A stretch of DNA of 48,961 nucleotides from Planctomycetota bacterium (GTDB taxonomy: Bacteria; Planctomycetota; Planctomycetia; Planctomycetales; Planctomycetaceae). The notes under the pieces are model-generated. The model saw only the letters and a program-made list of their open reading frames with translations, had not been told where the DNA came from and searched no databases. Positions 43,426 through 48,961 of the stretch are shown here, piece by piece. Numbering within the stretch: position 1 is the first letter of the stretch; every line of letters begins with the position of its first letter. Position numbers and translations under genes: made by a program. The stretch is from positions 1 through 48,961 of the forward strand of contig QWPB01000045.1 in the NCBI GenBank assembly GCA_003671275.1. Direction: 5' to 3'.

Positions 43426-46400
43426 TTAACGGACGATGGTGTCTCGGCCTCCGCCGCCACTAATGATGTCGAGTCCACCACCACCGATAATGGTGTTGTT
43501 CCCGGTGGTCCCCGTCAGTCTGTCCACGTAGATCGAACCGGTGACGTTCTCGAAACCGATGAAGGTGTCGGTCCCCGCAGCTCCCGTGGCTCGGCCCGTC
43601 GCCAGATTCACGTTCACACTTCCGGTGGCTGTGGAGTAACTGATGGTGTCGATCCCCAGCCCGCCATTCATGTAGTCGTTGCCCCGATTGCCGGTGACGG
43701 TGTCGTTCCCCGAGCCACCAAACAGACGGTCATTGTTGTCACCACCCAGGATGGTGTCGTTCCCTCGTCCCCCGATGATGTTAACGATCCAGGTTGCTCC
43801 GCTGGCGTCAAACCGGTTGTGATACGCGGACGTTTCGGCGTTCACCATTTCCAGCAGGCCCGTACGGAGGTTCACGTTGACAGCCCCGGTGGCTCCCTTG
43901 ACCCGGGCGGTGTCCGCATCCGCCCCCCCATTGACAACGGTATCCAGGTTGTCGAAGTACAACAGATCGTTGCCACCTCCACCCTCCAGGACATCGCTTC
44001 CAGCTCCCCCGTCCATGATGTCGTTTCCGGCGTTGCCCCGGATGGTGTCGTTTCCGCCATTTCCGTTCAGGGTGTCCACCGCCGATCCCCCGATGATCGT
44101 GTCCGATCCACTGCCCCCATTGATGACGACATTCCAGGTGGCCGTGCTGGCGTTGAAGCTGTTGGCTTGAGTCGATTGCGTGGCGTTGACCACTTCGATC
44201 TGGCCAGCCCCCAGATTCAGATTCACCGACCCGGACCCAGCCAGAACGTTGACCGTGTCTCGACCGGCTCCTCCCAGAACGACGGAGTCCAGGGAGTCCA
44301 CATCGATGCGATCGTCTCCATGGCCAGCGTCGTACCGGTCGCTGCCGCCATTTCCAATCAGCGTGTCATGGCCTTGTCCGCCATTCAGCTGGTCGTTGTT
44401 ATTGCCTCCATAGATGGTGTCGTTTCCCGATCCCCCGATGATGGTAACGGCGGAGGTCATCCCGCGGGCATCCAGGATGTTGTTAAAGCGGGACGAGCTG
44501 GCGTCAATCCCCTCGATCAGCTTGGAGGCCAGCACAATATTCACGGCAGCAGTAGGATTCACCAGAATCGCCGAGTCAATCCCGCCATCACCGCTGACAT
44601 TGGAGTCGGACAGATCAAACACAATGGTGTCGTTCCCCTCTCCTCCGAGGAGTGTGTCGTCGCCTGCTCCCCCATCCAACCGGTCGGCCCCGCCTCTGCC
44701 GTGGATGATGTCATTGCCGCCCTGTCCAGACAGCGCGTTGTCAAAGTCGTTTCCAGTCAGGACATCGCCCCACTGCGAACCCGATAGATTCTCGATCGAG
44801 ACCAGTGTGTCCAGGCCCGCTCCCACCGTGTTCTGCGGCCCGGCAATCAGCAGTGAGACGGTGACTCCCGTCGTGGCCTGCAGGTAGCTGACTTCATCGA
44901 TCTCTGATCCCCCATCCAGCAGATCTGTTCCGAGTGTCCCCAGCAGAACATCATTGCCCGATCCGCCAAACACAGCTCCCGAAATCGCAGCGCCCAGTGA
45001 TGTGTCCAGTCGCAACTTGTCGTTGCTGGCCAGCCCATGCAGCTGGATGGCAGTCACGCTCGCCATCAGGATCTGGGTATCGATGAGGTTGGCTCCCTCG
45101 ATGATCTGAATCTTGCCGCTCACGTTACGGACAGTGAGCTGATCCTCGAAGTGCGTGCCACGAATGGTCAGGATGCCCGAGTTCAAGATGAACGTGGTGA
45201 CATCCTGAACGGCGATGGTCACAATCCCGGTGTCGCTCCGCGCCGGGGAACCGGTGTCGAGAGCTTGCACCGTCAAATTGAAGACCGGGTTGATTTCCCA
45301 GTTAACTGCCGTCGGGTTGGCGACGCGTACGACCCCGGTGGCACTGTCGATCGAGAAGGCTCCGCTCGTATTCCCACCCACGATGGAGTAGGACAGTGTC
45401 TGAAGCGAATTCGGATCAGTGGCAATCACGGTCCCCACGACCGTCCCGACCGGGCTGTTCTCCCGCACGGCGGGCAGTACCTGATCATCCAGCGTCGGGG
45501 GATCATTGATGCTGTTGTCGTTATGCAAACCGACCGCATTCACCAGTTGTTGCACATGCTGCCGGGGGGCATCGCCGTTCTCACCATCCACACCAGAGAG
45601 CGAAAACATCCGGTCGGAGATTCGCTGTTGATTCGGCAAATCGATCGCCCCGGTCCCCATGATGGGAGCGGCCCCGGGAACCGGTTGAACAGAACCGGCC
45701 CAGTTGATGTGGGAGAGTGACAACGTATGGCCGATCTCGTGGGACAGTGTCCCCGCGACGGCATACCGGGTGAACGTCTGGTTTCCCGAGGTCAGGGCGT
45801 TTCCGGGGGCCAGTCCTCCCAGCCCCTGGATGATGTCCGTAAAGACCGAGCTCACCACATCCCCGGGGGCAATTCCAAAATTCGGTCCCACGCCACTGGA
45901 GTTGCGGACAACGCCGCCGCCCGCGACTCCGAGAATCCCACCACCCGTGTGCGGGCCAGCCACTCCGGTGCCGATCTGAACGTAGTAAAAATTCGTCACA
46001 CCGACGGGAGCGACCCCGATGTCGCCGATCATGAAATCGATGGCCAGATCCTGGCCCGCAGGCCCCGCCACGGTTCCAAGGAGTTCGGTGAAGTAGTCCT
46101 CGTCCACTTCCGCGAGAATGGCGCTAACCACCAGGTCGAAGTCGGCTGCGGCAAAACCAAAGGAAGTTACATCGAAAGCAGAGACCACATTCCCGAAAAT
46201 ATCGGTGGTGTCGGCCTGTGTGGTTTCTTTGAAGTCGAGGACGATGGTCAGTGTGTTGGGCTGGTGTCCGCCATCTGCCTGGGGAATGGCCGTCTTGGTG
46301 CTCAAGGCACTATTGACCGGCACCGACTCCAGGGCATTGAACTCCTCCGGGGTAAACACTCCGTAGGCGACGTCGACCCCGGCATAACCGCCATGGTCTC

Positions 46401-46515
46401 CGCTTAGCAGTACGCGGCTTTCGAGCGCTGACGTGATCGTCAACGAACCGGGGCGACGACGTCCGCGGGACTGATTTGCCAATTCAACAAAGCGCTCAAA
46501 CCAGTTCGAAAACAT
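43426..46515 (-). CDS. Secreted metzincin-type metalloprotease with RTX calcium-binding repeats
   Basis: 1029 residues; GAGG lies about 9 bases before the ATG. The N-terminus has no ordinary signal peptide but carries SALESRVLLSGD (about 28-40), a variant of the planctomycete LEPRVLLS-type motif found near the start of many large exported proteins. A zinc protease region follows with HEIGHTLSLSH (HExxHxxxxxH, about residue 255) and a downstream PIMGTG that can serve as the Met-turn. Next is a cadherin-like repeat (about 345-435, VRENSPVGTVVGTVIATDPNS) and then about a dozen GGxGxDxhxG RTX nonapeptide blocks to the C-terminus. Likely calcium-dependent, extracellular; the type I secretion ABC system usual for RTX proteins is not in the window. 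Confidence 0.88.
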   Translation of the reverse strand: MFSNWFERFVELANQSRGRRRPGSLTITSALESRVLLSGDHGGYAGVDVAYGVFTPEEFNALESVPVNSALSTKTAIPQADGGHQPNTLTIVLDFKETTQADTTDIFGNVVSAFDVTSFGFAAADFDLVVSAILAEVDEDYFTELLGTVAGPAGQDLAIDFMIGDIGVAPVGVTNFYYVQIGTGVAGPHTGGGILGVAGGGVVRNSSGVGPNFGIAPGDVVSSVFTDIIQGLGGLAPGNALTSGNQTFTRYAVAGTLSHEIGHTLSLSHINWAGSVQPVPGAAPIMGTGAIDLPNQQRISDRMFSLSGVDGENGDAPRQHVQQLVNAVGLHNDNSINDPPTLDDQVLPAVRENSPVGTVVGTVIATDPNSLQTLSYSIVGGNTSGAFSIDSATGVVRVANPTAVNWEINPVFNLTVQALDTGSPARSDTGIVTIAVQDVTTFILNSGILTIRGTHFEDQLTVRNVSGKIQIIEGANLIDTQILMASVTAIQLHGLASNDKLRLDTSLGAAISGAVFGGSGNDVLLGTLGTDLLDGGSEIDEVSYLQATTGVTVSLLIAGPQNTVGAGLDTLVSIENLSGSQWGDVLTGNDFDNALSGQGGNDIIHGRGGADRLDGGAGDDTLLGGEGNDTIVFDLSDSNVSGDGGIDSAILVNPTAAVNIVLASKLIEGIDASSSRFNNILDARGMTSAVTIIGGSGNDTIYGGNNNDQLNGGQGHDTLIGNGGSDRYDAGHGDDRIDVDSLDSVVLGGAGRDTVNVLAGSGSVNLNLGAGQIEVVNATQSTQANSFNASTATWNVVINGGSGSDTIIGGSAVDTLNGNGGNDTIRGNAGNDIMDGGAGSDVLEGGGGNDLLYFDNLDTVVNGGADADTARVKGATGAVNVNLRTGLLEMVNAETSAYHNRFDASGATWIVNIIGGRGNDTILGGDNNDRLFGGSGNDTVTGNRGNDYMNGGLGIDTISYSTATGSVNVNLATGRATGAAGTDTFIGFENVTGSIYVDRLTGTTGNNTIIGGGGLDIISGGGGRDTIVR

Positions 46516-46863
46516 CGCGTCATCCTCACGGAGATCGAGGGTAAGCCCGGATTAGAATCCTGGGGAAATGGATCGATCAGGCAGACTAATCCACCTGTGG
46601 ACAGAGTACAATAGTCGGCATTCCCCCGACCTCAGTCATGGGAAGTTCGCCGTCCAATTGGGAGGCTGTGCAAATATAAGCCGATCGTAGCGGTTAATCC
46701 GCCGACCAATGGGGGCCCGCATCCTTCGACGATGCTCTCTGCACACACCTTGCACGCACTCGATCCACGGGAGTAGCCGTGAACACCTGACGATGCGCTC
46801 TTTCACCGCTAAAATCGTCGCAATTGCCATTATCCGCAGATTCTGCACGGCACGGAGCGTTAC
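46516..46863. other. 348-base divergent intergenic region
   Basis: Separates the RTX protease (minus) from the lactonase (plus). It holds a small inverted repeat at 46614-46630 (GTCGG...CCGAC), a promoter-like pair for the plus-strand gene (separate entry) and the RTX gene ribosome-binding site. I found no convincing minus-strand promoter, ORF or RNA gene. Confidence 0.5.
46787..46815 (+). promoter_or_regulatory. Possible sigma-70 promoter for the lactonase gene
   Basis: CTGACG (46787-46792) and TAAAAT (46810-46815) are separated by 17 bases, matching the -35 and -10 consensus at 4 and 5 of 6. The ATG lies 48 bases further on. Candidate only. Confidence 0.35.
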
Positions 46864-47706
46864 ATGCCCTCGAAGATCATTGATGCCCATCAGCACTTCT
46901 GGGAACTGGGCCGGTTTGATACCCGCTGGCTTCAGGCTCCCCGGCACCAGATGATCTGTCGGGACTACCGGCCAGAGCACCTGAAGCCGCTGATCGATGC
47001 CGCCGGCATTTCCAGGACGATCTTTGTTCAGACTCAGCACAACTTGGATGAGAACCGCTGGGCGCTGGATTTCGCCCGGCAGAACGATTGGATCTGCGGC
47101 GTGGTGGGGTGGATCGATCTGGCCAGCCCCGAGTGCGAAGCCCAATTGGCCGAATTCCGAGCCAATCCCAAGTTCGTGGGAGTCCGGCATATCGTTCAGG
47201 ATGAACTGGACGACGACTTTATCATCCGTCCCGAGCTGCTGCGGGGGCTTCGCGTGCTGGAACGCCAGCGGTTCCCCTTTGATCTGTTGTTCTACGTGAA
47301 GCATCTGCGGCATGCAGCCACACTCGGACGGGAACTGCCTGAACTGCCGATGGTGCTCGACCATCTCGCCAAACCGGTAATCAAGGAGCAGCGGATGGAC
47401 AGTTGGGAGGAGCATTTTCGCGCGGCGGCGGCATTCCCCAATATCTGCTGTAAACTGTCCGGGATGGTTACGGAGGCCGACTGGGATACGTGGGAGCCTG
47501 GTGACTTGCAGCCGTACGTGGATCTGGCCTTGGAATGCTTTGGCCCCCGGCGGCTGATGTTCGGCAGTGACTGGCCGGTGTGTGAGCTGGCGGGGACATA
47601 CCAGCAGGTGTTCAATGCCCTGCGGGACTGTCTGTCCCGGCTCAGTGCCAACGAACAGGCTGAGATTTTTGGGGGCACGGCCCAGCGATTCTATGGCCTT
47701 TCCTGA
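46864..47706 (+). CDS. Amidohydrolase-family sugar lactonase (L-rhamnono/fuconolactonase-like)
   Basis: 280 residues, usual for COG3618-type amidohydrolase_2 proteins. Metal-binding start KIIDAHQHFWE, then FVQTQHNLDENRWALDFA, GVRHIVQDE, FDLLFYVKHLRH, MVLDHLAKP and NICCKLSGM, and a C-terminal RLMFGSDWPVCELAG with the metal Asp. This is the order found in L-rhamnonolactonase, L-fuconolactonase and 2-pyrone-dicarboxylate lactonase. Sulfated-fucose/rhamnose use is common in planctomycetes, but no other sugar genes flank it, so substrate is inferred from the family only. No strong SD. Confidence 0.87.
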   Translation: MPSKIIDAHQHFWELGRFDTRWLQAPRHQMICRDYRPEHLKPLIDAAGISRTIFVQTQHNLDENRWALDFARQNDWICGVVGWIDLASPECEAQLAEFRANPKFVGVRHIVQDELDDDFIIRPELLRGLRVLERQRFPFDLLFYVKHLRHAATLGRELPELPMVLDHLAKPVIKEQRMDSWEEHFRAAAAFPNICCKLSGMVTEADWDTWEPGDLQPYVDLALECFGPRRLMFGSDWPVCELAGTYQQVFNALRDCLSRLSANEQAEIFGGTAQRFYGLS

Positions 47707-47879
47707 TGCAGGATCGGCAGCTTGATTCGCAAGAACAAGAGTATGATCGCTCCAGTTGTCCCGGTGCTTCTGAGTCGCTACAACCGCGCAGGGATGGTTC
47801 GTTTCCGGTGGTGGAGAGCGACATTCTTCGGGCCTGATGCGGCCCGCTCGCATTCACTGTCTTTCGGGAGTCTTTTCGC

Positions 47880-48869
47880 ATGACCGCTCCGATTCGCGTC
47901 GCTGTGACTGGTGCCGCAGGAAACATTGGCTACGCCCTCATCTTCCGGATCGCCAGCGGCGAAGTCTTTGGTCCGAACCAGCCCGTGATCCTGAACCTCG
48001 TCGAAGTCCCGCCTGTGCTCAAGAGCCTGGATGGGGTCGCGATGGAGCTGGATGACTGTGCCTTCCCGACACTCGTCGGAGTGAAGAAGTGCAGCAGCGA
48101 TGACCTCAACGACGGCTTCGGCGACTGCAACTGGGTCATCTGCGTCGGCTCGATCCCCCGCAAGCAGGGGATGGAGCGGGCCGACCTGATCCGCATCAAC
48201 GGCCCGATCTTCACCAGCACCGGCAAGGCGATTAACGACTCCGCAGCCAAGGACGTCCGCGTGCTGGTCGTCGGCAACCCGTGCAACACCAACTGCCTGA
48301 TCGCGATGCACAACGCCCCGAACGTGCCGCGCGACCGCTGGTACGCGATGACCGCCCTCGACCAGAACCGCGCCAAGAGCCAGCTGGCAATCAAGGCCGG
48401 TCAGCCACTGGCCTCGGTCAAGAACGTGGCGATCTGGGGCAACCACTCCGCCACGCAGTACCCCGACTACTTCCACGCGACAATCGGCGGCAAGCAGGCC
48501 ACCGACGTGATCACCGACAGTAACTGGCTGCAAACGACGTTCATCTCGACCGTCCAGCAGCGTGGAGCCGCCGTGATCGCCGCCCGCGGAGCCTCGAGCG
48601 CCGCCTCAGCTGCGAACGCGGCCCTCGACTCGGTCAAGGGCGTGGTCCGCGCGACCCCAGCTGGCGACTGCTTCAGCGCCGCCGTCTGCAGCGACGGCAG
48701 CTACGGCATCGACGAAGGCCTGATCTTCGGCTTCCCGCTGACGAGCGATGGGAAGAACCACAAGATCATCCAGGGAATCGAACACAACGCCTTCGCCCGG
48801 CAGAAGATCGACCTGACCCTGGAAGAACTGCGGACCGAACGGGACACCGTGAAGGACCTGCTGAAGTAG
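47880..48869 (+). CDS. mdh: Malate dehydrogenase
   Basis: 329 residues. Nucleotide site [20 protein letters not shown] (GAAGxIG), NLVEVPP, the loop [19 protein letters not shown] (substrate Arg), [22 protein letters not shown] (substrate Arg and Asp), the catalytic His in [13 protein letters not shown], and [10 protein letters not shown]. This is the cytosolic-type MDH group (about 327-330 residues, GNHS). It oxidises malate to oxaloacetate in the TCA cycle. The codon choice is visibly more C/G-ending than in neighbours, as expected for high expression. GGGAG lies about 10 bases before the ATG. Confidence 0.96.
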   Translation: MTAPIRVAVTGAAGNIGYALIFRIASGEVFGPNQPVILNLVEVPPVLKSLDGVAMELDDCAFPTLVGVKKCSSDDLNDGFGDCNWVICVGSIPRKQGMERADLIRINGPIFTSTGKAINDSAAKDVRVLVVGNPCNTNCLIAMHNAPNVPRDRWYAMTALDQNRAKSQLAIKAGQPLASVKNVAIWGNHSATQYPDYFHATIGGKQATDVITDSNWLQTTFISTVQQRGAAVIAARGASSAASAANAALDSVKGVVRATPAGDCFSAAVCSDGSYGIDEGLIFGFPLTSDGKNHKIIQGIEHNAFARQKIDLTLEELRTERDTVKDLLK

Positions 48870-48888
48870 TGTGATGCCAGTGAGAAGT

Positions 48889-48912
48889 GGGACGGGCCCC
48901 TCTGGCCCGTCC
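48889..48912 (+). terminator. Probable terminator after mdh
   Basis: GGACGGGCC (48890-48898) and GGCCCGTCC (48904-48912) form a 9-bp stem with loop CCTCT, 20 bases past the stop. Only TGCTTT follows, so the T-tract is weak. Confidence 0.6.
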
Positions 48913-48961
48913 TGCTTTCGAGCGAGCGGGGCGACGTCAGTCCCCCGTGGTAGGACGGTGA

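Noticed and set aside
43426-46515. RTX protein as a pore-forming toxin
   Set aside because: No acyltransferase or type I secretion genes nearby, and the N-terminus is a protease domain with no pore-forming region.

Overview
The window reads as chromosomal DNA of a planctomycete (Planctomycetota). The signs are a GC-rich sequence, a pilin-like DUF1559 protein, a secreted protein that opens with a variant of the planctomycete 'LEPRVLLS' motif, a DUF6268-like beta-barrel, a DUF1573 protein, and very large pseudopilins. I see no rRNA, tRNA, CRISPR array, insertion sequence or phage. Both edges are ordinary chromosome: an SDR gene is cut by the left edge, and malate dehydrogenase ends just inside the right edge.

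Layout. 1-2690 (minus): SDR oxidoreductase (partial), a lone acyltransferase domain, and an outer-membrane barrel. 3049-8957 (plus): an exported NHL beta-propeller protein with a good terminator, a SWIM-SNF2 helicase, and a double zinc-ribbon membrane protein. 8999-9922 (minus): a CbpA-type DnaJ. 10113-30245 (minus): an 11-gene type IV pilus / type II secretion locus. In transcription order it encodes a PilB/GspE ATPase, PilT, a second PilB/GspE ATPase, PilC/GspF, six prepilin-like proteins (GspG, an extra one, H-, I-, J- and K-like) and a separate DUF1559 pilin-like protein. 30633-33482 (plus): a DUF1573 protein, then a pteridine-reductase-like SDR, QueD and QueC. 33495-39915 (minus): a lipoprotein, Lnt, MoeA and an exported PQQ-type propeller protein. 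40105-41109 (plus): an endonuclease/exonuclease/phosphatase-fold protein. 41124-46515 (minus): IspF, a formyltransferase-fold protein, a cytochrome c'-like monoheme protein, and an RTX-repeat metzincin. 46864-48869 (plus): an amidohydrolase-family lactonase and malate dehydrogenase.

The most interesting part is the pilus/secretion locus. It combines a retraction-capable motor set (two PilB-like ATPases plus a genuine PilT, with one PilC) with a T2SS-like G-H-I-J-K pseudopilin set. The pseudopilins are 2-5 times the usual size and several carry DxDxDG calcium-loop-like motifs. Secretin, PilM/N/O (GspL/M) and prepilin peptidase are absent here and must lie elsewhere. The two intergenic spaces ahead of the major pseudopilin and ahead of the DUF1559 pilin each hold a sequence fitting the sigma-54 GG-N10-GC promoter pattern. 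One pseudopilin has a GC-normal N-terminal helix and a distinctly AT-richer C-terminal part. A pilus-like fibre that handles external macromolecules is an inference that fits planctomycete biology; the sequence alone does not prove it.

All functions are from reading motifs and general family knowledge; no database search was run.
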